The notes under the pieces are model-generated. The model was not told the origin of the DNA. It saw nothing but the letters and a program-made list of their open reading frames with translations, and made no database searches. This document shows, piece after piece, positions 1-7,861 of a DNA stretch of 64,000 nt (positions are counted from its first letter, which is position 1; each line of letters starts with the position of its first letter). The DNA lies in NCBI RefSeq assembly GCF_017312405.1, contig NZ_BLTG01000078.1:24956-88955 (forward strand), in the 5' to 3' direction. Both the position numbers and the translations under genes were made by a program. Source of the stretch: Mycobacterium sp. PO1 (GTDB lineage Bacteria; Actinomycetota; Actinomycetes; Mycobacteriales; Mycobacteriaceae).

Positions 1-288
1 GCGCAGGTACATCGACAGGTCGTACTCGGTGATGGGCGCCGGGGCGGTGCTGCCGAGGATGGTGGCAGAGTAGTTGACGCTCAGCTGCCCGCCCGCCACC
101 TCGAGCTTGTGAATCCGGTTGCCGTGCACGCCGCTGATCTCGAGGGCGGTCACGGGGGCACCGTCGAGCACAAATGAGAGCGACTCCCACACCTGGGTAC
201 CCGGATGGGGCGCGACGGCGATCTGGAACTCCAATGTCGTCGGTGCGGTGACGTCGACCTCGAGTTCCGTCCCCACTACGCGTTTCAT
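1..288 (-). CDS. Transglutaminase-like family protein, N-terminal part only (cut by window edge)
   Basis: The reverse strand reads from an ATG at 288 to the window edge without a stop, giving the first 96 residues. They form a beta-rich segment (MKRVVGTELEVDVTAP at the start, then ISGVHGNRIHKLE) that I recognise as the N-terminal region of mycobacterial transglutaminase-like proteins. The catalytic Cys-His-Asp domain would lie beyond the window and cannot be checked. The start overlaps the stop of the upstream DUF5994 gene as TGATG, so the two are probably translationally coupled. The family call rests on the N-terminus alone. Confidence 0.7.
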   Translation of the reverse strand, partial: MKRVVGTELEVDVTAPTTLEFQIAVAPHPGTQVWESLSFVLDGAPVTALEISGVHGNRIHKLEVAGGQLSVNYSATILGSTAPAPITEYDLSMYLR

Positions 289-761
289 CACGCGGACAAC
301 GTTTTACGACCTCGTGGACCTCCAGCGAGGAGCAGCTCGACTGCTGACACGTCGTCGGTTTCCGCGGCGGTCATCATGATCTGGTGGGCATCGTCGGCGT
401 CCGTCTGCGCCGGCACCACCAGCAGGTCGATTTCGTTGCCCCGACCGTCGAGTATTCCCACCGTGTGCAGCGGGTGACGGTGATAGCCGTCGAGACGGAC
501 CACCTGGTCGCCCATCCGTTGCTTGTGCACGGTTTCCGGCCAGTCCGCCACGTTGTAGGTCACCCTGGTCACTGCCCCAAGCCGTACCGACAACACCGTC
601 ACCAGGTCGGGCAGTTCGGCCGCGAGGTCGTCGCTGTGCGGCCACCACGCCCCGTCCACGTGGCCGGAGCGCGAGGTCTTGCGCTTGAGCCGCAGCCGCG
701 GTGTGTGCTCCGGACCCGATGAGGACCGACCGCTGCCGTCGACCTTGTGTTGAGCTGTCAT
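288..761 (-). CDS. DUF5994 family protein
   Basis: 157 residues with no signal peptide or membrane segment. The central part (WWPHSDDLAAELPDL, then RVTYNVADWPE and DGYHRHPLHTVGI) matches the actinobacterial DUF5994 family, whose function is unknown. These proteins often occur next to stress or regulatory genes. The ATG at 761 lacks a strong Shine-Dalgarno, but no better start is in frame. It overlaps the transglutaminase-like gene downstream, suggesting a two-gene operon, and is divergent from the VOC gene at 935. Confidence 0.7.
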   Translation of the reverse strand: MTAQHKVDGSGRSSSGPEHTPRLRLKRKTSRSGHVDGAWWPHSDDLAAELPDLVTVLSVRLGAVTRVTYNVADWPETVHKQRMGDQVVRLDGYHRHPLHTVGILDGRGNEIDLLVVPAQTDADDAHQIMMTAAETDDVSAVELLLAGGPRGRKTLSA

Positions 762-934
762 GAGAAGATCCCGCCTGGGCCGTCCAACGGCCCGCCTGAT
801 TCGGCGGCGACGCGAACTCAGTGGTCGCGTGCGAAAAACCTCCGGATGGTGCGAACTCTACCCCGCTTGGCATATCCGGCATATCCGGTGGGACGACCGG
901 GCGACGGAAATGCTCGACCGCTAGCGTGGGGGAC

Positions 935-1342
935 GTGAAGCTGGATCTGCTCTCCCCGGGTATCGAGGTCGGCCTGGTCACCACGAACCTGGAGCCGATG
1001 GTCGCGTTCTACGAGGGGTTCCTGGAGCTCGAGCCGCAGGGCGACATCGACTTCGAGGGCGGCACGCAGCGCCGCTACTCGCTCGGCGCGAACGTGCTGA
1101 AACTGGTCACCTACACCACGCCGCCGCCCGCGCCGGCAGCGCCCGGCGGCGGGCGGGTGCAGGCGGGTCTGCGGTACTTCACCATCGGTGTCAACGGGCT
1201 GCGCGCAATGGCGGCGGCCTTCGAGGCCTCGGAGTACGACGTCGTCGAGCCGCTGACGGAGTTCGCGCCGGTGCCGGGCATGGGCTGGATGTTCGTCGCC
1301 GACCCGGACGGCAACTGGATCGAACTCTTCGGAGTGCTGTGA
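935..1342 (+). CDS. VOC superfamily (glyoxalase/dioxygenase-like) protein
   Basis: 135 residues from GTG 935, which follows a purine-rich GTGGGGGAC ribosome-binding stretch; the longer open frame from 821 has no such signal. The fold signature is two paired beta-alpha-beta-beta-beta units: GLVTTNLEPMVAFYEGFLEL at the N-terminus and FVADPDGNWIELF at the C-terminus, the usual last strand of VOC enzymes. The glutamate in WIELF is the usual metal ligand. The substrate is unknown. The stop overlaps the GTG of the rhomboid gene (GTGA), so the two are one transcript. Confidence 0.8.
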   Translation: MKLDLLSPGIEVGLVTTNLEPMVAFYEGFLELEPQGDIDFEGGTQRRYSLGANVLKLVTYTTPPPAPAAPGGGRVQAGLRYFTIGVNGLRAMAAAFEASEYDVVEPLTEFAPVPGMGWMFVADPDGNWIELFGVL

Positions 1343-2202
1343 GCATTCCCAACGAGGCGCCGCAGATCCCCACCTGTTACCGCCACCGGGACCGGCAGAC
1401 CTATGTCCGCTGCACCCGCTGCAACCGGTTCATCTGCGGCGAGTGCATGCGCTCCGCCGCGGTCGGCCACCAGTGCCCGGACTGCGTCGGAGAAGGTGCC
1501 CGCACCGTCCGCCCGGCGCGCACCGCGTTCGGCGGCCGGCCGGGCCGCTCGGCGACCCCGGTGGTGACGTACACGCTCATCGGGGTCAACCTGCTGATGT
1601 TCCTGCTACAGAGCACGTCGGCAGGGTTGGAACGCGAGCTGGTGCTGTGGCCGCCGGCAGTCGCCGACGGCGAGCTGTACCGGCTGCTGACCTCGGCGTT
1701 CTTGCATTACGGGCTGACCCACATCCTGTTCAACATGTGGGCGCTCTACATCGTGGGCCCGCCCCTGGAAATGGCGCTGGGAAGGCTGCGGTTCGGGACG
1801 CTGTACTTCCTCAGTGCGCTGGGCGGCTCGGTGTTGGTGTACCTGGCGTCGGAGCTGAACGCGGCCACCGCCGGCGCGTCAGGTGCCGTGTTCGGGCTGT
1901 TCGGGGCGATGTTCGTGGTGGGCCGCAAACTGAACATGGACGTGCGGTTCGTCGTCGTGATCATCGCGCTGAACCTGGCCTTCACCTTCGTGATCCCGCT
2001 GATCAGCTCGCAGAACATCAGTTGGCAAGGTCACATCGGCGGGCTGGTGACCGGTGCGGCCGTCGCCGCGGCGTTCGCCTACGCGCCCCGGGCCAGGCGC
2101 GACCTCGTGCAGGCCGGTGCCGCGGTGACGCTGCTGCTGGTCTTCGCCGGGCTCATCTGGTGGCGCACGACTGAACTGCGGGCGCTGTTCGGGTTAGCGT
2201 GA
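1339..2202 (+). CDS. Rhomboid family intramembrane serine protease with N-terminal zinc-finger-like domain
   Basis: 287 residues. Residues 13-49 contain a dense Cys/His cluster (C13, H16, C25, C28, C33, C36, H44, C46, C49) resembling a B-box zinc finger, as in M. tuberculosis Rv0110. From about residue 74 there are six hydrophobic segments. The catalytic serine is S181 in GASGAVFG and the histidine is H232 in WQGHIGG, so the Ser-His dyad is intact; the HILFNMWAL motif typical of rhomboids is also present. It cleaves membrane protein substrates within the bilayer; the substrate is unknown. GTG start overlapping the VOC stop. It also overlaps the HAD gene by 4 bases. Confidence 0.9.
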   Translation: MSIPNEAPQIPTCYRHRDRQTYVRCTRCNRFICGECMRSAAVGHQCPDCVGEGARTVRPARTAFGGRPGRSATPVVTYTLIGVNLLMFLLQSTSAGLERELVLWPPAVADGELYRLLTSAFLHYGLTHILFNMWALYIVGPPLEMALGRLRFGTLYFLSALGGSVLVYLASELNAATAGASGAVFGLFGAMFVVGRKLNMDVRFVVVIIALNLAFTFVIPLISSQNISWQGHIGGLVTGAAVAAAFAYAPRARRDLVQAGAAVTLLLVFAGLIWWRTTELRALFGLA

Positions 2203-2918
2203 ACAGGATGCTGGGGCTACCCGATGACATCCGTGCCTGCCTTTTCGACCTCGACGGCGTCCTGACCGACACCGCGAGTGTGCACCGGCAGGCATGGAAA
2301 GCGATGTTCGACGACTACCTTCGTGCGCGCAGCGACCAGACCGGCGACGAGTTCGTGCCGTTCGACGCCGGCGCCGACTACGAGGAGTACGTCGACGGCA
2401 AGCCGCGGCTGGACGGTGTGCGGTCCTTTCTCGAGAGCCGGGGCATCACACTCGACGACGCAGAGGTCGAGAAACTCGGACAACGCAAGAACGACAGCTT
2501 CACCGACGTGCTGCACCGCGACGGGGTGGAGGTGTTCGAAGGGTCCCGCCGGTATCTCCAGGCTGCCGCCGATGCGGGGCTGCGCCGCGCGGTGGTGTCG
2601 TCGAGCGCCAACACCCGCGAGGTGCTCGAGTTGACCGGCCTGGACGCCTTCGTCGAAGCCCGCGTCGACGGGGTGACGCTGCGTGAGGAACACATCGCCG
2701 GCAAACCGGCGCCGGATTCCTTTCTGCGGGCCGCCGAACTGCTCGACGTGGCGCCCGCGCACGCCGCGGTGTTCGAGGACGCTATTTCCGGGGTGGCGGC
2801 CGGCCGGGCCGGGAACTTCGGTCTGGTGGTCGGTGTGGACCGGGTCGGACAGGCGGATGCGTTGCGGGACAACGGCGCCGACGTCGTCGTGGGTGATCTG
2901 GGGGAGCTGCTGTCATGA
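2199..2918 (+). CDS. HAD-IA hydrolase, beta-phosphoglucomutase-like (Rv3400-type)
   Basis: 239 residues. Motif I FDLDGVLTD places the nucleophile at D17 and the general acid/base at D19; motif II is VVSSSAN, the lysine is in GKPAPDSF and the acidic motif is FEDAISG, as in beta-phosphoglucomutases. The helical cap between residues 25 and 110 fits the mutase subfamily. It probably converts beta-glucose-1-phosphate to glucose-6-phosphate. The GH65 phosphorylase overlaps its stop (ATGATGA), the usual pairing in which phosphorolysis feeds the mutase. The start is GTG 2199, overlapping the rhomboid stop; ATG 2208 is an alternative. Confidence 0.85.
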   Translation: MNRMLGLPDDIRACLFDLDGVLTDTASVHRQAWKAMFDDYLRARSDQTGDEFVPFDAGADYEEYVDGKPRLDGVRSFLESRGITLDDAEVEKLGQRKNDSFTDVLHRDGVEVFEGSRRYLQAAADAGLRRAVVSSSANTREVLELTGLDAFVEARVDGVTLREEHIAGKPAPDSFLRAAELLDVAPAHAAVFEDAISGVAAGRAGNFGLVVGVDRVGQADALRDNGADVVVGDLGELLS

Positions 2919-5272
2919 TGATCGCCGACGAGGCCTTCCCCGTTGAACCGTGGCACGTCCGGGAGACCAAGCTGTGCCTGGATCTGCTCCCGCAGAGCGA
3001 ATCGCTGTTCGCCCTGTCCAACGGCCACATCGGCATGCGCGGAAACCTGGACGAGGGGGAGCCTTACGGGCTGCCGGGGACCTACCTCAACGGCTTCTAC
3101 GAGAACCGTCCGCTGCCCTACGCCGAAGCCGGTTTCGGCTACCCGGAGGAAGGTCAGTCGGTCGTCGACGTCACCAACGGCAAGCTGATCCGGCTGCTCG
3201 TCGAGGACGAGCCGTTCGACGTCCGCTACGGCGACCTGATGGCCCACGAACGGGTCCTCGACCTGCGGGCGGGCACCCTGCGCCGGACCGCGGAATGGCG
3301 CTCGCCTGCCGGTAAGCACGTGCGCATCGAGTCGACCCGGCTGGTGTCGCTGGCACAGCGGGGCCTGGCCGCCATCGAGTACATCGTCGAAGCCCTCGAC
3401 GAGGATGTGCGCGTCACCGTGCAATCCGAACTCGTCGCCAACGAAGACCAGCCCGCTCCGTCGGACGACCCTCGGGTGGCGGCGCTGCTGGTCAAGCCGC
3501 TCGAGCCGGTGGACCACGAAGTGAGCGAACGTGGGGCGTCACTGATGCACCGCACGCGTGCCAGCGGGCTGATGATGGCGGCCGCGATGGACCACCTCGT
3601 CGAGGCGCCCGGCCGGGTCCAGCTCAGTGGTGACGCGGGCGACGACTGGGCACGCACCACGGTGGTGTGCGCTCTGAAACCCGGCGAAAAGCTGCGCATC
3701 GTCAAATACATCACCTACGGCTGGTCCAGCCTGCGGTCGCGGCCCGCGCTGCACGATCAGGCCGCCGCCGCCATCGCCGCCGCGCGGTACACCGGGTGGG
3801 ACGGCCTGCTGAAGTCCCAGAGTGCCTACCTCGACGAGTTCTGGGACTGCGCTGACGTCGAGGTCGACGGAGACCCGGACTGTCAACAGGCGGTGCGCTT
3901 CGGGCTCTTCCACGTGCTTCAGGCCAGCGCCCGCGCCGAGCGACGCGCCATCCCGGGCAAGGGCCTGACCGGAACCGGGTACGACGGCCACGCGTTCTGG
4001 GACACCGAAGGTTTCGTGCTGCCCGTGCTGACCTACACCGCTCCGGGCTCCGCCGCCGATGCGCTGCGTTGGCGCGCCTCGACTCTGGACATGGCACGCG
4101 ACCGGGCCGCCGAGATCGGCCTGAAGGGTGCGTGCTTCCCCTGGCGGACAATCCATGGCGAGGAGTGCTCGGGGTACTGGCCCGCGGGCACTGCCGCGTT
4201 TCACGTCAACGCCGACATCGCGCTGGCCTTCGAGCGCTACCGGGTGGTGACCGGTGACCAGTCGCTCGAACAGGAATGCGGGCTGCAAGTGCTCGTCGAG
4301 ACCGCCCGGATGTGGATGTCGTTGGGCCATCACGACCGTCACGGTCGCTGGCGGATCGACGGCGTCACCGGTCCCGACGAGTACACCGCGATCGTGCGGG
4401 ACAACGTGTTCACCAACCTGATGGCCGCCGAGAACCTGCGGATCGCCGCCGAGGCGTGCGGGCGGAATCCCGACGACGCAGCCGATCTCGGCGCCGGCAA
4501 CGAGGAGATCGCCGCCTGGCGGGATGCGGCGGACGCCGTGCACATCCCGTACGACGAGGAACTCGGTGTCCACCCGCAGTGCGAGGGCTTCACCACGCTG
4601 CGGGAGTGGGATTTCACCGTGAGCAACGACTACCCGCTGTTGATGCACGAACCCTACTTCAGGCTCTATTCCTCCCAGGTCGTCAAGCAGACGGATCTGG
4701 TGTTGGCGATGCACTGGCAGAGCCACGCGTTCACCGACGAGCAGAAGGCCCGCAACGTCGACTATTACGAGCGGCGCACCACCCGGGACTCGTCGCTGTC
4801 GGCGTGTACCCAGGCGGTGATGTGCGCCGAGGTGGGCCACCTCGAGCTGGCGCACGACTACGCCTACGAGGCTGCGTTGATCGACCTTCGTGACCTGCAC
4901 CGCAACACCAGCGACGGTGTGCACGTGGCATCGCTGGCGGGAAGCTGGACCGCGCTGGTCCAGGGTTTCGGCGGGCTGCGAGACGACGAGAAGATGCTGT
5001 CCCTGGACCCCCATCTGCCGCCGGGCATCACGCGGATGCGGTTCCGGTTGCGGTGGCGCAACTTCGGCGTCATCGTCGCCGTCGATCACGACACGGTCAC
5101 CTACACGCTGCGCGACGGTCCCGAGGGGGAGCTGACCATCCGGCACGCCGGACAGGATCTCCACCTGGACACCCAGAAGCCCACCGAGGTCGCCGTGCGC
5201 CCGCGCCACCCGCTGCTGCCGCCCCCTCAGCAGCCGCCCGGCCGCGCACCGTTCCGGCGTAGCCGCGTGTAG
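2915..5272 (+). CDS. Glycoside hydrolase family 65 protein (maltose/trehalose/kojibiose phosphorylase-like, Rv3401-type)
   Basis: 785 residues with the three GH65 parts: N-terminal beta-sandwich (about 20-270), (alpha/alpha)6 catalytic barrel (about 320-690) and a small C-terminal beta domain. E489 in TGPDEY is the catalytic acid of the family; the glycine-rich GKGLTGTGYDGHAFWDTEGF segment lines the sugar site. GH65 enzymes phosphorolyse alpha-glucobioses with inversion, releasing beta-glucose-1-phosphate, which the overlapping upstream HAD mutase could isomerise. Which disaccharide is used cannot be read from sequence. The last 30 residues are proline/arginine-rich and probably disordered. 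Confidence 0.88.
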   Translation: MMIADEAFPVEPWHVRETKLCLDLLPQSESLFALSNGHIGMRGNLDEGEPYGLPGTYLNGFYENRPLPYAEAGFGYPEEGQSVVDVTNGKLIRLLVEDEPFDVRYGDLMAHERVLDLRAGTLRRTAEWRSPAGKHVRIESTRLVSLAQRGLAAIEYIVEALDEDVRVTVQSELVANEDQPAPSDDPRVAALLVKPLEPVDHEVSERGASLMHRTRASGLMMAAAMDHLVEAPGRVQLSGDAGDDWARTTVVCALKPGEKLRIVKYITYGWSSLRSRPALHDQAAAAIAAARYTGWDGLLKSQSAYLDEFWDCADVEVDGDPDCQQAVRFGLFHVLQASARAERRAIPGKGLTGTGYDGHAFWDTEGFVLPVLTYTAPGSAADALRWRASTLDMARDRAAEIGLKGACFPWRTIHGEECSGYWPAGTAAFHVNADIALAFERYRVVTGDQSLEQECGLQVLVETARMWMSLGHHDRHGRWRIDGVTGPDEYTAIVRDNVFTNLMAAENLRIAAEACGRNPDDAADLGAGNEEIAAWRDAADAVHIPYDEELGVHPQCEGFTTLREWDFTVSNDYPLLMHEPYFRLYSSQVVKQTDLVLAMHWQSHAFTDEQKARNVDYYERRTTRDSSLSACTQAVMCAEVGHLELAHDYAYEAALIDLRDLHRNTSDGVHVASLAGSWTALVQGFGGLRDDEKMLSLDPHLPPGITRMRFRLRWRNFGVIVAVDHDTVTYTLRDGPEGELTIRHAGQDLHLDTQKPTEVAVRPRHPLLPPPQQPPGRAPFRRSRV

Positions 5273-5370
5273 CGCGGGCAGCGCGGAATGACCGCGGGTC
5301 GTTCGATGACCCAGGTGCGGTGAGGCCTGGTTACCCTGGTGCCAGCAGTCCCCGAGCGAAAGACGTGCAG

Positions 5371-5646
5371 ATGAAGCTCCAGGTGTTGCCCTACGTCACC
5401 GTCGAGATCGACGACCGGGTCCGGCGACGTCTGCGTCTGCGCGGTGAGCGCCTGCGCATCACCCTGCGTGGCTACCTGCGCAGCGCGGCCGACGATGTCG
5501 ACACCGCCGGGGACCGCGTGCGCGGCATGTGTGACCGCGCCGTCGACCGCGTCGACGCGGTGGTGGCCACCGTCAACGACAAGATCGCCCCGGAGCCCGC
5601 GGACCGGCCCACCCTCCGCGTGGTGGACGGCCGGGAGGCCTCCTAG
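5371..5646 (+). CDS. Small basic/acidic hypothetical protein
   Basis: 91 residues from ATG 5371; earlier in-frame starts lack a ribosome-binding site. The first half is strongly charged (IDDRVRRRLRLRGERLRITL) and the rest alternates acidic and basic residues with a predicted amphipathic helix around residues 45-75. No signal peptide or membrane helix. I do not recognise a family. It lies between GH65 and the DMT transporter with about 90 bases on each side, so it may be monocistronic. Confidence 0.5.
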   Translation: MKLQVLPYVTVEIDDRVRRRLRLRGERLRITLRGYLRSAADDVDTAGDRVRGMCDRAVDRVDAVVATVNDKIAPEPADRPTLRVVDGREAS

Positions 5647-5735
5647 CTGTACCTAGCCGACGGCCCGGCTGCGTCCGCCGCGCCGACATCCGACCGGAGT
5701 GGGCGACGCTCAGGCAAGTGTGCTGTCCTAGTCGG

Positions 5736-6623
5736 GTGATCGGCCAAGGTCTGACAGTGCTTCTGGCGCTCCTGGCCGCGGTGTTCCTCGCGGTCGGCAT
5801 CGTCGTGCGACAGCGCGCCACCATCGACGTCCCGGCCGAGTACGGCGTGAGCGCCGTGATGTTCAAGACCCTCGTCCGCCGGCCGTTGTGGTGGGCCGGC
5901 ACCGGGGCCGCGATCGCCGGATATGTGTTCCAGGCGCTGGCGCTGGCGACCGGGTCGCTGCTGCTGGTGCAACCGATCCTGGTGTCGGCGCTGTTGTTCG
6001 CGTTGCCACTGAGCGCGCGGCTGGCACGCCGGCGGGTCACCCGTGGCGAGTGGGCCTGGGCGGTGTTGCTGACCGTGGCACTGGCCGTGTTCGTCGTGCT
6101 GGCCAAGGCCAGCCCGGGCGACTATGCCGCGTCGCTGTCCACGTCGGCGATCGTCGCGGTGGTGTGCACCGTCGCGGTGCTGGCCTGTGTTGTCGTCGCG
6201 GTGCGTACCGCCGGCTGGCGGCGCGCGGTGTTGCTGGCCGTGGCGGTCGGTGTGCTGTTCGGTGTGGTCGCGGTGCTGACCAAGCTCGTCATGCACCTGC
6301 TGACCCATCAGGGCGTGCTGGCGGTGGTGACGACCCCGGTGTTGTATCTGCTGGCCGTGCTCGGGGTGATCGCGACACTGTTGCAGCAGTCGGCGTTCCA
6401 CGCCGGGTCCCTGCAGACCTCGGTGCCCACCATGCTGGTGCTGGAGCCGATGATCGCGGTACTTCTCGGGGCGGTGGTGCTGGGCGAACACCTCGACGTG
6501 GGGCGGTGGGACGCCGTGGCGATCGCGGTGGCCACCGCGGCGATGGTGGCGGGCACGATCGCGCTGGGTCGCGACGAAGGCGCCTACGAAGAGGAACTCG
6601 AGGCCGCGATCGCCAAGTCGTAG
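5736..6623 (+). CDS. DMT-type multidrug/metabolite transporter-like membrane protein
   Basis: 295 residues from GTG 5736. Nine to ten hydrophobic helices span the protein, with short loops and basic residues on the cytoplasmic side, and two related halves of the EamA/DMT type. The conserved acidic helix end near the C-terminus (LEPMIAVLLGAVVLGEHLDV) is typical of the second half of these transporters. Substrate unknown. It converges with the ECF sigma gene, five bases apart, so no independent terminator fits between them. Confidence 0.75.
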   Translation: MIGQGLTVLLALLAAVFLAVGIVVRQRATIDVPAEYGVSAVMFKTLVRRPLWWAGTGAAIAGYVFQALALATGSLLLVQPILVSALLFALPLSARLARRRVTRGEWAWAVLLTVALAVFVVLAKASPGDYAASLSTSAIVAVVCTVAVLACVVVAVRTAGWRRAVLLAVAVGVLFGVVAVLTKLVMHLLTHQGVLAVVTTPVLYLLAVLGVIATLLQQSAFHAGSLQTSVPTMLVLEPMIAVLLGAVVLGEHLDVGRWDAVAIAVATAAMVAGTIALGRDEGAYEEELEAAIAKS

Positions 6624-6628
6624 CGGGA

Positions 6629-7192
6629 TCAGGCCGCCGCGCGCTCGGCGAGCGCCCGGCGCAGCCGGATGCGGCCTCGATGCACGCGCGACATGACGGT
6701 GCCGAGCGGCACCTCGGTCAGCGCGGCGATCTCTTTGTACGTGCGGCCCTCGACGTCGGCGTGATACACCGCGGTCCGATACGTTGCGGGCAGTCCCCGC
6801 ATCGCGGCAGCCACCCGCTGGTCTCCGGCCCGTGCGAGCACCTCGTCCTCGGCCGAGCCGGGGCCGGCGGTGCGGCGCGCATGGGTGAGCAGCTGAGGGT
6901 CGCTGAACTCGTCGGTGAGCCACAGTGTCGGGCGGTGCTGTTGCCGGCGGTAATTGTTGCGGTGCGTGTTGACCATGATCCGGTAGAGCCAGCCCGACAG
7001 GTTGGTCCCCCGTTGGAACGACCCGAACGACGCGTACGCCCTGGCAGCGGTGTCCTGCAACAGGTCCTCGGCGTCGGCGTGGTTGCGGGTCAACGTGAAT
7101 GCGTGGCGGTACAGTCCGTCGATCGCCGGCACCGCGTCGCGGGCGAAGCGTGTGGTGAGGTCGTCGTCATGGGCAAGACGCATGGTGGTCAT
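6629..7192 (-). CDS. ECF RNA polymerase sigma factor, SigH/SigR-like
   Basis: 187 residues. Region 2 (ADAEDLLQDTAARAYASF, then GWLYRIMVNTHRNNYR) and region 4 (RTYKEIAALTEVPLGTVMSR) are well preserved and closest to the SigH/SigR group. The ATG at 7192 is chosen because GAGGAG lies just upstream; the open frame continues to 7243 without a better signal. Group members usually sit beside a zinc-binding anti-sigma gene that overlaps their stop; here the next gene downstream is the convergent transporter and no Cys-rich anti-sigma ORF is present, so control must come from elsewhere. Target promoters are not evident. Confidence 0.88.
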   Translation of the reverse strand: MTTMRLAHDDDLTTRFARDAVPAIDGLYRHAFTLTRNHADAEDLLQDTAARAYASFGSFQRGTNLSGWLYRIMVNTHRNNYRRQQHRPTLWLTDEFSDPQLLTHARRTAGPGSAEDEVLARAGDQRVAAAMRGLPATYRTAVYHADVEGRTYKEIAALTEVPLGTVMSRVHRGRIRLRRALAERAAA

Positions 7193-7305
7193 CGGGGCTC
7201 CTCGGCGGGCGGAATCGGATGAACCAACTCTGTCGCTGGGCATCTCGGATGTCTGCCCGGTTGACCTCCATTCGCGTTCCGGACTGCCCCCGCCTGAACT
7301 TCCGG

Positions 7306-7743
7306 CTAACCCCCCTGCCAGGACGACCAGCGCCGGACCGCGACGGTGACCACCGGGCCGTCCAGTTCGACGCGTTGGTACTGGGGGTACTTGGCGCGCA
7401 GGGCGGCGTATCCGGCGGCGACCTCGTCACCGCGCAGGTGGATCGTGGCGGTGCCGTCGACGCGCACCCACCAGAGCCGGTTCCAGTCGTCGTCGTAGTG
7501 GTCGACGAGCAGGCTCACGGACGGGTTCGCTTCGATGTTGGCCAGTCGGCGCAGCCGCCTGGTCGACTTCGGCTTGGCGTCCACAGCGGTGTACAGCACG
7601 TCGGTGCGGCCTTCGGGCATCGCGAACACCACCGGCACCAGGTGCGGTGCGCCGTCGGCGCCGACCGTGCCCAGCACCGCGACCGGCGAGCTCGAGAACC
7701 GCACTGGCGCATCGAACCCCGCTGCTGCATCGAATCCCGACAT
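7306..7743 (-). CDS. PPOX-class F420-dependent oxidoreductase (TIGR03668-like)
   Basis: 145 residues forming a split-barrel flavin/F420-binding fold: APHLVPVVFAM, AVDAKPKSTRRLRRLANI and VSLLVDHYDDDWNRLWWVRV are the signatures of the TIGR03668 group. Members bind F420 or flavin and reduce small substrates; the natural substrate is unknown. It runs in the same direction as the sigma gene, 113 bases upstream of it. No signal peptide. The CAT at 7741-7743 is the only good start. Confidence 0.8.
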   Translation of the reverse strand: MSGFDAAAGFDAPVRFSSSPVAVLGTVGADGAPHLVPVVFAMPEGRTDVLYTAVDAKPKSTRRLRRLANIEANPSVSLLVDHYDDDWNRLWWVRVDGTATIHLRGDEVAAGYAALRAKYPQYQRVELDGPVVTVAVRRWSSWQGG

Positions 7744-7861
7744 GAGACCAGGGTAGGGTCACCACCGGCGCACCGGGCGGGTCGAATTCATTCACCGAGA
7801 CGTCGAGCCCCGGTAACCCGGCCGACACCCCACGGCCGTCCGACCATCGGAAGGTTCGGCA

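Noticed and set aside
3539..5209. 556-codon antisense frame in GH65
   Set aside because: Shadow of a strongly supported gene; translation lacks any recognisable fold.
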